Assembly: GCA_025667525.1 (NCBI GenBank)
Contig: CM046876.1
Location: 573,683,469 to 573,747,468 of the forward strand
DNA length: 64,000 bases
Origin: Glebionis coronaria
Taxonomy: Eukaryota > Streptophyta > Magnoliopsida > Asterales > Asteraceae
Direction of reading: 5' to 3'
Part shown: positions 24,289 to 35,689 of the stretch, piece after piece
Layout: each line of letters begins with the position of its first letter
Numbering within the stretch: position 1 is the first letter of the stretch
Translations under genes and position numbers: made by a program
The notes under the pieces: generated by a model
Seen by the model: the letters and a program-made list of their open reading frames with translations, nothing else
The model's database searches: none
Told to the model about the DNA's origin: nothing

Positions 24289-25600
24289 CTACAACTCTGC
24301 TATCGCTCTGTCCCTGTCTTGTAATTGAGCTTTCAACTCTTTAATTTCCAAATTCTGTTCATTCATTTCTCGAAATGTTTGGGAAAGTTTTTCTTGCAAT
24401 TTATTATCATGTGAAAAACGACCAACGTCTTTTTGCAAAGCAAGTTCAAGTGAATGACAATGTTTTTGAAGGAAATCAGTTTTGTGTTGAAGTAACTCAA
24501 AAGCCTTTTTGTCGACATTTTCTTTCCGTTTCGAAAGCTCAATTTCAAGACGTTCACATTCTTTGATCTTATCAAGATATTGGCATGCAACTTCAGAATA
24601 TTCATCAATATCAGCACAAGATGTAAAATAAGCACACATAATATCTTTAGAAACGCATTCTTGCAAGAGTAAATCATATTCATCAGAGAAAACGGACTTG
24701 TCCATTTGAAGATCATCAATTGCTTTCTCAAGAGACTCAACATATTGTAAATCATCAAACATTTCAGACCGAATTAAGCTTTCGAATTTAAGAACATTTT
24801 CTTTTAGTGTTGCCGCGTTCCGTATTAAAATTTGTTTGACAAGCACAGTTATGTCTTGAGGAATTGGTTTCTTCCACTCGTCATTTTGTCGTTGTTTCCA
24901 ATCATTATCAACAATGGACTTAATATTATCTATGTAATGAGTAAGAAACCCAAATATCTGCCTACTCTTGCTTTTAGAAGCATCTAGGGGCAAGTAGTTG
25001 ATGAACTTAGAAACGTTTGTTTTCTTAGTGGCAAACGCTTTCTTCCATTGAATTCTCTTTTGCCTGCATTCTAAAAATACTTCCTTACGAGATTTCTGAG
25101 TTTGTTTGTGGAACAGACCATAAAGACTATTCTCATAAGCATAATTATATTGTTTCATAAACTCCTTATTAACTGATGGTTGACTATCAGCATCCCAAAG
25201 GGCAGTCTCTTCACTATTGGCACTTAGAGGCATGCAATCAAGATCTGTCCTTTCAGTCTCATCAAGATAAAGATGCGGGTTCGCAGCTTGAGCTTTGGCA
25301 AGGTACTCAGGACTTGCAAAGCTAGCTTGACCCTTAAACATCGATGGAGGTGCTAGCATTCTTACAGATTGAATAGAATCATGCGTTTTATAAACAACGT
25401 TCTTCAAAAAGTCGACTTGTGCTTCTAGTTTCGTAACTTTTTCGGTTTCTTTATCATATCTACTTTTGAAGTCTTGTTTTAACGCATCTACCTCTTGTTT
25501 CTTATCCTCTAGAATTTTAGCAGAATCAGTAGTGGTCATAGAGAGCTTTTGTTCAAGTTCATTAACTTTGGTATTGGCAAGGTACGTTTTTGACGTTCAT
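24289..25600 (-). pseudogene. copia B coiled-coil linker domain
   Basis: Open for 416 codons from the ATG at 25539, which overlaps the gag stop as ATGA. Comparison with copia A shows the ancestral frame enters about 20 codons earlier, at a run of five A (25587-25591, complement) where A has one more base. The ends are heptad-rich (KLEAQVDFLKN; SLEKAIDDLQMDK; MNEQNLEIKELKAQLQ). The middle has a Pro/Asp-rich block and a basic block. It ends in a TAG where copia A has AAG (Lys). The domain is conserved between A and B, but I cannot assign a function. Confidence 0.75.
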
Positions 25601-27638
25601 CCATTAAGAAAACATTATATTGACGCTTCTCTTTAGCTAATAACTCAAGAGTGGTATTATATTTGTTTTCAAAATCGTCCTTTTGACTTTTTAACGCACT
25701 TCCCTTGTACCCCTCAAGCTCTTTGGTTTTCTGAAGGAGCTCATCTCTATAGCTTTCAGTCATCTCAGTAGATTTGATAAGAGCAGCTTTGCATTCTTCA
25801 AAACTTTGAGTGAGCGTAGCGTTTGCCTTCTTTAATTGCTTTTGACTCTTTTTATTTTCAGTGACATCTTTTTGTAAAGTAGCAATTAAATTAGCAAGCG
25901 CAATACGTTCCTCTTCATCATATTCATTTGCATGTTGATCATCCTCAGACTCATTATTGCACATGTCTGATGAATCGGGTGTGGTATTACTATCAACCGT
26001 TTCCATCATACACGTGTCATTAATGGCATTGGGTAGATCACTATGCTCAGGAATATCACCAAACACATTATATTCATCAGTAGTGTGTACCTTATCGATT
26101 GGCTCAGTGTCAAAGATAGGACCATTGTCATCTTCAGTGACTTTGAGATCTTCTTCAACATGTGCCATGTACGAGTAATGTGCTTCTAATTCCTGGTCGG
26201 AGGCTTCATCATCAGTGTCATCAAGCATAGCTCCTTCCTCAGCTGACAGTTTGACCCCTGCTTCCATCTTTTTGCATAGCAACATCTTTTCCTTGTGATA
26301 GCTGGAGTCTCTAACCCTTTTCGGCTTCCTGCATTCCTTTGCCATATGCCCAAAACCTTGGCAATTAAAACATTGAATCCCGCTTTGCTGAACCACTTGA
26401 CTTCCAACCGTTTCCCTATTCCCAGTAGCAGCAGCAATCCTCTGAGTATCATACTTCGCAGTTTGTCGATCATATCTTGCAGAACCCTCAACATGCGTTG
26501 GATTATGTCGATCATACCTAGAAGGACTTTCACCACGTCGACGTGTGTCATACCTTGGAGGACTCGCAACATATCGGTTCTTTGTGTTAGATGATGTTCG
26601 AAGATTGTTGTTGGTGGGTTTGTAGATCTTCTGGTAAGTCTTCATAATGAAAGCAATTTGTTGTTTCATCTCACGATTCTTCTGAGCTTGATCTTCATCA
26701 CTATCTTCTTCGGATGATGACTCAGATGGTGGTGAAGTTGCTCTTGGTGCTTTGCCGCGTGATCTTGTGGATGATGAAGACTTGGATGATGTGGAATATC
26801 GTGGTGAGGATGATGGGCTAGAGTATGGCTTAAGAGCACGAGATCGATGATCTTGGACAGTTTGAGTGGTAGTTAATAAAGCAAGTGGATTAGCCGTCTT
26901 TGCAACTCGTTCAGCTCGAATCTCATTTGCTTCATGCTGAAATTGTTTCAAGATATCAAAGAGAGTGTGATAGTTTACCTTGTCTAACTGCTTCTGTTGT
27001 TTCACCAAAGTGACAAAACGTGTCCACTCTGGTTGGAGTTGTTGTAGAAATTGGACATTGACTTGCATGGTGGAGACTTCCAAGTTGTTTCTTGTCATAT
27101 CATTCATCATCTTGTAAAATCTTGAATAATAGGACTCAATTGATTCTCCATCCAATGCAGTAAACTTACCAAAGTTCCAAAACAAGTTTGTTTTGACATC
27201 TTGCTTGTTGAGAGACTCTCCTTGTTGCAAGCGTTCAATGGCCGTCCACATTTCTTGTGTTGTAGGACATGCATCGACTGTGGAATAAATATCATCTCCA
27301 ATTCCACTTAGGATCATATAGATCGCTTCTTTTTCTGCATCATGCCAAGCACGTTTCTCGGGTGTAAGGTCAGATAAAGTTTCCTTTTTCTTTGTTGCAG
27401 GTACTTCTGGACATGTGTCTGTGGCTGGTGTATAAGGAACATCAATTTCAGAAAAAACATATGGGCCATGGTTAATACATTGTCTCAAGGCATCACCATT
27501 AGGTCTTGTATCAAGATAGCGAAGAAAGCGTGATTGCCATTGAGCATATCGACCAGCCACAAGCATTGGTGGTCTCTCTTTATTACCCGCGACCATGATG
27601 TTGTTGTTCGTCACACGATATTCTGCAGTAGAATCCAT
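25536..27638 (-). pseudogene. copia B gag with CCHC zinc knuckle
   Basis: ATG at 27638, 700 codons. The N-terminal 300 residues have the copia gag fold region (GRYAQWQSRFLRYLDTRPNG, MWTAIERLQQGESLNKQDVK, FLQQLQPEWTRFV). A Ser/Arg-rich region follows, then a CX2CX4HX4C zinc knuckle (CFNCQGFGHMAKEC, about residue 425), then an acidic tail with ESEDDQHANEYDEEER that is also present in copia A. The last 15 or so codons are out of the ancestral frame. Gag would package the element RNA into cytoplasmic particles. The reading frame up to the frameshift is complete, so a normal gag could still be made. Confidence 0.9.
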
Positions 27639-27988
27639 CCCAAAATTCTCTGTAATGATGAAGTGAGTATGGATCTTAAGTAGATTTGTTGTGATTGTTG
27701 TTGTGGTTTAAATTCCGAAAATTACAATTTTTCTCCAGGCCGACAATAAATTCTCCAGTCTGACAAAAACGGTAGTCCAAAAATTTTGTAATCGCCAAAA
27801 TTTGAAATCGAGCTAGAAATGTCCTAAAACTAGTATGGAAAAAATTTGAATTTACTTGACGAAAAAATTTTAACTCTTTTTTTTTCTTTTCTTTTTTTTT
27901 TGATCTTCGTGGAAATGATATTCTGAAACTAGTCTAGATAGTGGCTAAGTCTAAAAAATACTCAAACAAAATTTAGCAAAACACATCA

Positions 27989-28345
27989 TCGGAATGTCCC
28001 CTAATCGGAATAACCAATCGGAATGTTATCGGAATGCACCAATCGGAATGTTATTGGAATGCACCAATCGGAATGTTATCGGAATGCACCAATCGGAATG
28101 TTATCGGAATGCACCAATCGGAATGTATGATCGGAATGACGAATCGGAATACCAATCGGAATACCTTGTTGGAATGCCAGTCGGAATATCTGAAGTCCAG
28201 TCGGAATATTCGAAGTCCAATCGGAATGTTGATCGGAAAGAGCTGGTCGGAATGTTGTTGAATAATCCTTGATCGGAAAGTCAAATCGGAATACAGATCG
28301 GAATGTTAAAACCCTTTTCCGATTGGAGTAATCGGAATCACTGAT
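27989..28345 (-). repeat. TTCCGATTGG minisatellite in the leader of copia B
   Basis: About 20 copies of a 10-25-bp unit (plus strand AATCGGAATG(T/C).., often followed by TTATCGGAATGCACC). It lies between the 5' LTR/PBS and the gag start. The most regular part, 28020-28130, repeats a 25-bp unit nearly perfectly. Confidence 0.85.
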
Positions 28346-28599
28346 CGGAATATATCCCCCTTTTCTCGGACAAAACTCAACCAATACGTGATTTTAAGCA
28401 AAAAAATGATCAAAAAACCCAAAATTTTTGTGTTTTTAGCCAAAGTAAATATACCAAATCACTACTACAACTATGTAGAAGATGTAGATGAAGAAGTAGA
28501 GCACGAAGAACACAAAAAAATTTAAATCCGAGATGATTTATGGATTAAATCATTCGAATCAAATATAATAACAACAATGAATCACAAATCTACCCCATG

Positions 28600-28612
28600 G
28601 CGATTGATACCA
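28600..28612 (-). other. primer binding site-like sequence of copia B
   Basis: On the minus strand, two bases after the 5' LTR, TGGTATCAATCGC. The first eight bases match the initiator tRNA-Met site TGGTATCAGAGCC and the rest does not. Confidence 0.6.
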
Positions 28613-28614
28613 AA

Positions 28615-28997
28615 TGTTGTCCCATGTATTTGTGATGATTAAGCAATAAAGAAAGAAAGAAAATAGATGAAGAAGAGATGAATTCCTAGAGAGAGAAAGT
28701 AGTGAGAGAAAGTAGAGAGGAGATGATTAACTTGGTGAGATTAGATTAAGAAAAGAAGTTGTTACAAATGACCATCCACCCTCCTAACATGCTAGGAGGG
28801 TAGTATATATAGTCCACCCACATGCGGGCTTTAATGGACTATATATTGGGCCGGGCTTGTCTTTTGGACTTTAATTAGTTTAAATCCAAGCCCGTGAACC
28901 ACGACTAAATAACTACTTATTACAACGTTCTACTAAATATTACAATAGAAACCTATGACCGAACATTCTTGTTTGACTCAATATTTTGAGGCTAACA
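28615..28997 (-). repeat. 5' LTR of copia B
   Basis: 383 bp, identical by eye to the 3' LTR except for one T/C difference. Followed on the plus strand by target duplication ACTCC. Confidence 0.95.
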
Positions 28998-29002
28998 ACT
29001 CC

Positions 29003-30321
29003 ACATTTGCATTCTTCCCGTCGTGTCTGGGTTTGACAGTTCTCGCTTGATTGGTTGGTCTATGACTACCACAACAGGTCGTGCTTGGAAGTACCGTTTT
29101 AGCTTTTAAGTCGCATAGACCCGGGCTAGGACCAATTTCTCAATCGGGGAATAGTTTTTCTCTGGGCCTGTTAGGGCTCTACTTATGAAGTAGATTAGTG
29201 ATTGTTTTGAGCTCATTTCGGTCAGTAGAACCGCGCTTATCGCACCTTTGGAGGCAGATAGATACATTATTAATTCCTCCAGGAATTGGGGCGGCCAACG
29301 TCGCTAACTCTGCAATCTGTTCTTTGATATCTTGGAACACCTTTTCGGCTTCTTTTGTCCATAGAAATTCGTTTTTATTTATACATCCTTTAAATGTCTT
29401 GAAGAGTGGTAGATATTTCTCTGCTGACTTTGACATGAATCTACTTAGGCTTGCAACCTTTTTGTTTAGTTGTTGGACTTCTTTAAGGTTCCTTGGTGAA
29501 GACAAATTTATAACTGCCGCTATTTTTTTCGGGCTCGGTCTTATACCTTTGGTATTTATTATATGTCCTAGAAATTCTTTTGCCTCTACTCCGAAAGTGC
29601 ATTTTGTCGGATTGAGTTTTATGTTTGTTTTTATTAGGGTTTGGAATGTTTCTTCAATGTCCCTGAGGACTTCCTGATCTGTTTTGGCTTTTTAGGACTA
29701 TGTCGCCTATGTAGACTTCCAAATTGCGACCTATCTATCTTTTGAAGATTTTTTCTATCATCCGTTGATAGGTGACTTCGGCGTTCTTTAGTCCGAAGGG
29801 TACTCTTTTGTAGCAAAAGACGCCTTGGCTTGTTACAAATGCCGTTTTTCCTCATCTTCCTCTGCTATTTGTATTTGATGACACCCTTTGAGTGTCCAAG
29901 AAACACTTGAGAGGGTACCCGCATAGTGATTCTACTTTCCAGTAATCTTCAGGGAGTGGGTAGCAATCTTTTGAGGATGCTCTATTGAGGTTTGTGAAGT
30001 CGATGCAGACCTTCCAGCTGTCATCGTTTTTCTTTATCATTACGAGGTTAGATAACCATCTGTGGTAGTGTATTTATTATTCCCGCCTTTAGTAGTGTTG
30101 TTACTTTTTAATGAATTGCCTTGTTTCTTTCCGGATCTTGGCCCACCTTTTCTATATGACCGGGGATATTCATCCATGACTCTAACATGGTGTTCCGCTA
30201 TGTGTCGTGGGATGCCCGTTATGTCCTTGGGTTCCCATGCGAATATATCGAGATGTTTTCTTAATAGATTGCATAAAATCTCCTTCCCTTCGCTTGATAG
30301 CTTTCCTCCAATTGTGATTGC
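29003..30321 (-). pseudogene. gypsy G reverse transcriptase and first RNase H, broken
   Basis: Minus-strand blocks in order: AITIGGKLSSEGKEILCNLL and HLDIFAWEPKDITGIPRHIAEHH (30,320-30,180), DSWKVCIDFTNLNRASSKDCYPLP (30,020-29,950), KAEVTYQRMIEKIF (29,780-29,745), KEVQQLNKKVASLSRFMSKS (29,490-29,430), FLWTKEAEKVFQDIKEQ (29,370-29,320), YFISRALTGPEKNYSPIEKLVLA (29,190-29,125). These are the usual Ty3/gypsy RT and RNase H blocks. There are many stops and frame changes. The YVDD/YIDD region is degraded. The end abuts copia B. Confidence 0.85.
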
Positions 30322-31782
30322 AGAAACTAGAAGGGGGAGTGGGTGAATAGTTACTATGATTAAGGTCCTAATTAAAAATCCTTTCAATTAGGTTTATCCC
30401 AAAATTACCTTTTACTTGAAAACTAGTTTCATAGTTGTTAGGTTCATTTCTAATTCATTGACTACATCTAATGACAATGAAATGCAATGTAAGAAAGGAA
30501 AGATAAGTAAAGAGTAAGCAAAGAAACAACCTAAGACAAGACACCAAGATTCATAGTGGTTCAGCAACGAAGCTCGTTCTTCTTTCCTACTCCACTCCTC
30601 GAGTACACCTTACTCGAGATTTCCACTATATCCACAAGCTCCCTTCTTGGTGGAGAAAATCTTACAACGTCACTTACATAGTTTTTCGACACTAAGCACC
30701 TAATCTTAGCTAGGACCAATCTACACACGTTGCCTACTTCACCATTTTCCGACACAAGGCTAGATGTCGAGTTCTAATCCAAAGCTAGAACCAATCTTCG
30801 TCGCCAATCTTCTTTTCCGAAACAAGGCTAGCTGTCGAGTCCTAATCCAAAGCTAAAACCAATCTTTACAACTCTTCACTTTCAAGTTAAGTGAGAACTC
30901 ACAAGGCACATACACACATTGATTAGTAGTTTAGTGAGAACTAACACACAAGACTTATTACAACTAAAGACACATCCAAGTATACACATATAACTTGGAT
31001 CAACACAAGACAAATCCAAGTATACACATATACAATGGATTTACACAAGACTAATCCAAGTATTCACAAATACCTTGGATCAACACAAGACTATTCCAAG
31101 TATTCACAAATACATTGGATCTACACAAGACTAAACATATAAAATGATGAACATGACTAGATCTAAGAAAGGATGATCTTCATCAAGACTTCATCTTTAA
31201 TCACATCATAAATATGTGAGTGATCTTCTCTTTGGATAAGTAAAGAAGAGGATCAAGAGGATAATCATAAGTAAACATACTTAACAAATTAAGTGATCGG
31301 AAACATAGAAAAAAGATAAGAAGCAGAAAGATTTGTCCAAAAAGTATCATTAGAAAATGAAAATATGATCCACTATTTATAGGGGACAAGAACCAACGGC
31401 TCTCCAGGCGCGGTTAATTAAATGGACCTGCGGTTCCATATCACTAAGGAACCGCACCGATATATAAGGAACCTCGACACAAAGCATTTGGAATATAACA
31501 TATTCAAATTTTCATTTTCTATTTTAATATAACATTTTCTTAAAACTAATGTTTATTAAAATATTTTGTCACATTTGTATAAATGTGAGTCTTGAGGTTA
31601 ATCACTTTCTATGATCACTAAACATGTATAAGATATGTTTGTGTAACACTTAAATGATTATTACCTTGATGATAGTATTTGTTAAATAATTCGTCTTTCG
31701 GTTATCTTTGCCGATAAATGTTTTGACACTTTGTCATGACCAAAACTAAGAAAGATTAGTTAACACTAATAATATTTTTAGG
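30322..31782. mobile_element. unclassified 1.46-kb non-coding insert I inside gypsy G
   Basis: The G polyprotein reads ...TVNATNA on the right side and ITIGGKLS on the left and would be contiguous without this segment, so it is an insertion between protease and RT. It has no ORF of note. Inside are four 40-bp repeats containing TCCAAGTAT(A/T)CACA(T/A)AT (30,985-31,130) and two or three copies of a unit with AAGGCTAG(A/C)TGTCGAG (30,760-30,860). The left end has a purine tract AGAAGGGGGAG followed by TGGGTGAATAG, and TTAACA occurs near the right end, so an LTR fragment is possible. No clear target duplication was found. Confidence 0.5.
30985..31135 (+). repeat. four 40-bp tandem repeats in insert I
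   Basis: Units read approximately ACACAAGAC(T/A)AATCCAAGTAT, then a CACA-A/T run and (C/A)(T/A)TGGAT. They differ by a few bases each. Confidence 0.75.
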
Positions 31783-32700
31783 CATTGGTTGCATTAACAG
31801 TGATTGTTTGCTTTGCGATTGCTATTTTCAAGCATTCCTCTGCAGGTTGGGATTTTTCTAAAGTTGTAGTTGATTTTTTCACCATTGTGCATTCAATTGA
31901 TGTTGTTTTGCTATGGAGTGTCACTTCCATTCACTAGGAATTTGATCATTCCGTGCGTGATTGATGGCACCGCTTTCGTTTGGTGGATCCCGGGTCTTCT
32001 GATAATTATATTGTAGGATGAATGCGACCACACTACCATGAAGTTCATTCTCGTTATCAATGAATGGTTTTCATTCCCTATTGTTACTTCCAACTCTATC
32101 TGTCCCATCGACCACATTGTTTTCCATTAAACTCCACCAGGAAAGTTGTAGCCGAGATAATTTGATTTTTGATTTATGGCCGGAGGTGGCTAAAGCAATG
32201 TTCGTACATTATTTTGGAGGCTGATCCTCCATCCACGTATACTTTGTGGACTCAATGCCCTTCTACATCCACCTTGATTACCATTGGCTCCTCTCCAGCT
32301 TCTAATCCGTCAAGGGATGGGAAAGATATTTTTGGGTTTGGTGAGAAGCTTTTTGTCACTTGTTATGTTGTTATCTTCTCCCTTGAGCGTACCATGAGGA
32401 CCGATGTGACTTTGCCTTTTTCGGATTTGCTACTCTTCTTTTCTTTCTTGACTTACCGAGGTAGTTTTCCATTTCTGGCTAGTTTATTAATTTCCCTTTT
32501 TAGTTGTGTGCACTCATTAGTGTCGTGCCCTATTTCTTTATGAAATTCGCCGAATCTATCCCCTTCCTTTATTCTACCGGAGTAGTCACGGGAGGTGGTA
32601 TTTTGAGTTTCTTTCTTATAGTGATATGATTTTTGTAGGTGTTTTGAGAAATATGAACCGATTAGTCACGTGCCGCGACTTCTTACGATTCCGGAAGCTT
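31783..32700 (-). pseudogene. gypsy G gag C-terminus and aspartic protease, broken
   Basis: Minus strand: HTNECTQLKREINKLARNGK (zinc-finger tail region, about 32,530), SFSPNPKISFPSLDG (about 32,330), PMVIKVDVEG and YVDGGSAS-like protease active-site region (about 32,280-32,215), MGQIELEVTIG (about 32,110-32,080) and MNFMVVWSHSSYNIIIRRPG (about 32,045-31,985). The order matches Tat-lineage polyproteins. Several stops are present. Insert I begins right after the TVNATNA block. Confidence 0.75.
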
Positions 32701-32787
32701 GGTTTTGATTTGGAGCACTGTTTCTAGTTTTTTTTCTTGTTCCCACGTGGGGTTAAGTTCTTTTCGAAATCTGTTAGCCACTTCTGC

Positions 32788-33980
32788 TTATCCTATGAGG
32801 AAGGCTTCTGTTGTTCTCATTGCTTCATTCATTGTTTTGGGGTCGTCGGCACAGAGGCGCTTGACTAACCCGGGATGCATTATCCCGTCCATGAATCTTG
32901 AGAGTTTCATGTCTTCCGGGATGGTTTCGGCATATCTTTTCTTTCTCTTGAATCGTTTTATAAAGTCTTTGATGGATTCCTTTTCTTTCTCCTTGATGTT
33001 GTGATACTCTACTTGACCTTTACCATGACGATAGTTAGTTAGGAACGATGTTCTTAGTTCTTCGTAGCTGTCAATCGTCTTCGAAGGGAGGCTGTTGAAC
33101 CAACTTCTGGCGCTACCGGTGATTGTGGATTTGAACACGTGGCACCATGTTGGCATAGCCCATCTTTCTACCAAAGCTCGTGCTTGAAAAATCATCACAT
33201 GCTCTTCTGGATATCCGGAGCCATCATATGATTTGATCTGTTTTGGTTTTTGGATCTTCTTTTGAGGGTCGGAGTTCCCTATGCGGGTCGTGAACGGATC
33301 GACGACCCTGTCTTTCCATTGTTTGGATGAGCCTTCTTGTTGTACATTTTGTTTTTAGTTTTCGGACTTCTAGTGTCTGTTTTCACTGTCTTCGACTTCA
33401 GAATATTGTTCGTATTCTTGTAGCCTGATTCCTTCATAGTGTGTTCCTCTCATTGAGGAGTTCTTCTTTCTTGGGAATTCGTCTAGTCGGGAGTTGTGAT
33501 TCTGGCAATAGTCTTTGGTTGCTCTTTCGTGTTTGTCCCTTTCTCTGATATCTCTTGGTATTTCTAAGTTCAGGAGGTATGGCGGTTGATTCCTGGGAGT
33601 TGCGAGAGGCGATCCTCTCTCTTTCCCGCGTAATCTGCCAAAGACTCCATTGTCCCGTGGACCTAGCCTTGTGAAGATTGTACTTTTGATTTGATCCTTT
33701 TGGCTGGGGGATCCCCAACTTATCCTTGAGAAAACGCTACGGCTTGGATCTGGGCCATTTGGCTTATCCGGGCACATTGGCCTCTTATGCCTCTACGCTT
33801 CCTACGCCCCGTGAGTCGTGGACCCTGAGTGGCGAAGGGTTTAGCTGGCGTAGTGGTTTATCTTTGTGCTTTCGTCGTGGTGCGAGCAATTTTTCAAGGA
33901 TCTTGACTCTTCGTGGTATCGCTTCTCTTCGCAAAGCTTGTCGGTGATATGAGGCAATAACTGTTCGTAGTATTCGTCGC
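32788..33980 (-). pseudogene. gypsy G gag
   Basis: The gag domain is open from 33198 to 32788: WAMPTWCHVFKSTITGSARSWF, LPSKTIDSYEELRTSFLTNY, KESIKDFIKRFK and FMDGIMHPGLVKRL are the usual Retrotrans_gag blocks of Tat-lineage elements. Upstream (33,980-33,200) lies a Ser/Arg/Asp-rich N-terminal region in several frames, including a 135-codon open stretch (33777-33370). The gag frame is not continuous to a start codon, so no full gag is encoded. Confidence 0.75.
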
Positions 33981-34168
33981 AAAATTCCTTAACTTCAGCG
34001 TCAGACGCTCATTGTTAGAATCTTCTTTTCTTCGACTTGCCTTTCCCACTACCCCGTTCCACATGACGGACGTTTGCGCGCTAGGGGGGTTTTGTGTTGA
34101 GGTGCCCATGCTAGAATGAGATCTTTATGGAACACGGTTATGTACCGGGTCCTACATATGGTCCGACT

Positions 34169-34750
34169 TGTTAGTACAACAATCGGTAGGGGTCGAGTAC
34201 GAATCTAAGTTCCTAGCGAGAGGTACTTAGATGTCTTGGATTATTATAGATATTGTACAATAAAGAGATGTGATTGACGATTTCATGCACAATTAAAGTA
34301 TACCGTTAGTCCTTATCGTTGGGATTGTCCCCACGGTTAGACTCCGACGTGAGATTAACTATTCATATCCTCAGAGATATATGTGTGTGATAAGATGAGT
34401 GAGAAAATCGTACCTCGTTTGGAGGGCAAAGGAGTACTATTTATCGAGGAAAGTACTGCGCCTTTCCTCATATCTCGGATAGTACTTTGGGAGTGGGCCT
34501 TTGTGGTTCAAAAGCCCATTTGTCTTTTGTTGTCTAATCGTGACCTAGGGACTTGTTATTAGAAACTTATCCGCATGGGTTTCGGATGTGTTTCGGGGAA
34601 AGCATGTCCCGTGTTTGCGTTGCGGATCCGCTCGCTGAGAACTGATTCGCTTATAGCTTTGCTATCGTGATGAGCTTTCATGTGGTCTGGGCCCAAGGTT
34701 TGGTGTATGGTTTTTGGCCCAATGGTCCGTATCCATGCTATACGCCATCA
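34169..34750 (-). repeat. 5' LTR of gypsy G
   Basis: 582 bp; plus-strand limits TGTTAGTACAACAATCG... and ...ACGCCATCA. It aligns end to end with 3026-3610 with roughly one difference per ten bases by eye. The inner flank (34149-34168) is a decayed primer-binding site. The outer flank (34751) is copia C coding sequence. Confidence 0.9.
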
Positions 34751-34842
34751 CTTTACAAACCGTTTGAGTATTGGACAACATACACATTTATGTTCTATGT
34801 TGAATATGTATGATATGTTTGGAGTATGAGTTTGAGGATGGG
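34751..34842 (+). pseudogene. C-terminal end of copia C pol
   Basis: CTT TAC AAA CCG opens as LYKPFEYWTTYTFMFYVEYV and then a TGA. It continues the pol frame left at 3015 (LGPT). The short tract TTTGAGGATGGG before 34843 is a likely polypurine tract. Confidence 0.75.
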
Positions 34843-35336
34843 TGTTGGAAAGTGTGTGCTTAGTTGTATCAAACTCATACTTGAGGGACTTATGTTGTAA
34901 ATATTTCTTTTATTTTACTTTGGGTGTGTTTTGTGTTGTTTATGATTGTGTAAGGGTTAAAGTGTAAATATGGATTGTTAGCTGCTATATATTGGGAGCT
35001 AGGGTTCGTTGCATTCATTCAGCCATTTTTATCACACCCCCACACACAAAATCTAGTCTGTTAGTTTAGCACTAGTTTGTTAGTATAAACTTGATCATCT
35101 TGATCAAGTAAGTCTGGTATTGATATTGATTCTTGAGAGATTGTAGTGAGGTTGATTGTAAGAGTGTTTTGTATAAAGATTGCACCTAATAGAGGGAAAA
35201 TATGTGTTTCCTTTGTATGTTTGATAAGCACACGTTTGTGGACTAATCTGTATAGGATTGTTTAGTAAGAAGTACGTGGGAAAGTTGGTTGAGTGCTTCA
35301 ATCTTGTTTCCGGGTATTGATTCATTAGTTTTTACA
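34843..35336 (+). repeat. 3' LTR of copia C
   Basis: Starts TGTTGGAAAG. A TATATAT box lies at about 34986-34992. The most likely end is TTTTTACA at 35336; TTTACA at 35355 is an alternative. The 5' LTR is outside the window, so the end cannot be fixed by comparison. Confidence 0.65.
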
Positions 35337-35689
35337 ATAGTGAAAGTTGTTTACAATGCATTTTGAAGAACTCAATCATCTCAAGGCAAAGAAGTAAAAC
35401 ATCGGATTCCCGACCGAAATAACAAGATAATGTGCATGAAAATGACAATGACGAGCGTCAAGTTTGCTACAAAAATGTTGATGACTGAGAACAAAATCCA
35501 CTGTTTTAAACAACTGAATAGTTTATCTCTTAGTAATTTGTATATGGTGATGTATTAGTTTAACTTTGTAATGCTACTCAATAACTATCATTTTTGTTGA
35601 ATATGAAAATGGCAAAACATTTGTAGATGTAATTTTTGGATAATACGATTATTTTGCTAAAGTTTTTATCATATTCCCAAAGCATAGTT
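35337..35689. other. intergenic, nothing recognised
   Basis: AT-rich sequence without ORF, repeat or transposon end that I can support. Confidence 0.6.

Larger units (their letters stand above)
16871..28997 (-). mobile_element. young Ty1/copia element B
   Basis: 12,127 bp, flanked by identical ACTCC (16866-16870 and 28998-29002). LTRs 16871-17253 (3') and 28615-28997 (5') are 383 bp each and differ by eye at one position (T at about 17107 against C at the matching site). Order on the minus strand: 5' LTR, PBS-like site, minisatellite leader, gag with CCHC, long coiled-coil linker, protease-integrase-RT-RNase H (copia order), 2.5-kb 3' non-coding region, polypurine tract, 3' LTR. It sits inside the RNase H region of gypsy G, whose frame is contiguous across the insertion. 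Two frameshifts and three in-frame stops break the polyprotein. Confidence 0.95.
3026..34750 (-). mobile_element. Ty3/gypsy Tat/Retand-like element G, interrupted by copia A, copia B and insert I
   Basis: The two LTRs (3026-3610 and 34169-34750) bracket a minus-strand internal region: gag and protease (33.8-31.8 kb), RT (30.3-29.0 kb), RNase H and a second RNase H domain (29.0 and 16.9-16.1 kb), integrase (16.1-15.2 kb) and the pol C-terminus (6.86-6.71 kb), followed by an antisense gene at 4234-6140. An antisense extra ORF between pol and the 3' LTR is known from Retand-type members of the Tat lineage. Frames are broken throughout. LTRs differ at about one position in ten by eye, so G is older than its inserts. 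It sits inside the pol of copia C; no target duplication is visible. Confidence 0.85.

Noticed and set aside
27994..28384. Repetitive open frames such as NRNVIGMHQSECY
   Set aside because: By-product of the leader minisatellite of copia B, outside the gag frame.
30561..30755. 64-codon frame in insert I
   Set aside because: Chance frame in a repeat-bearing non-coding insert.
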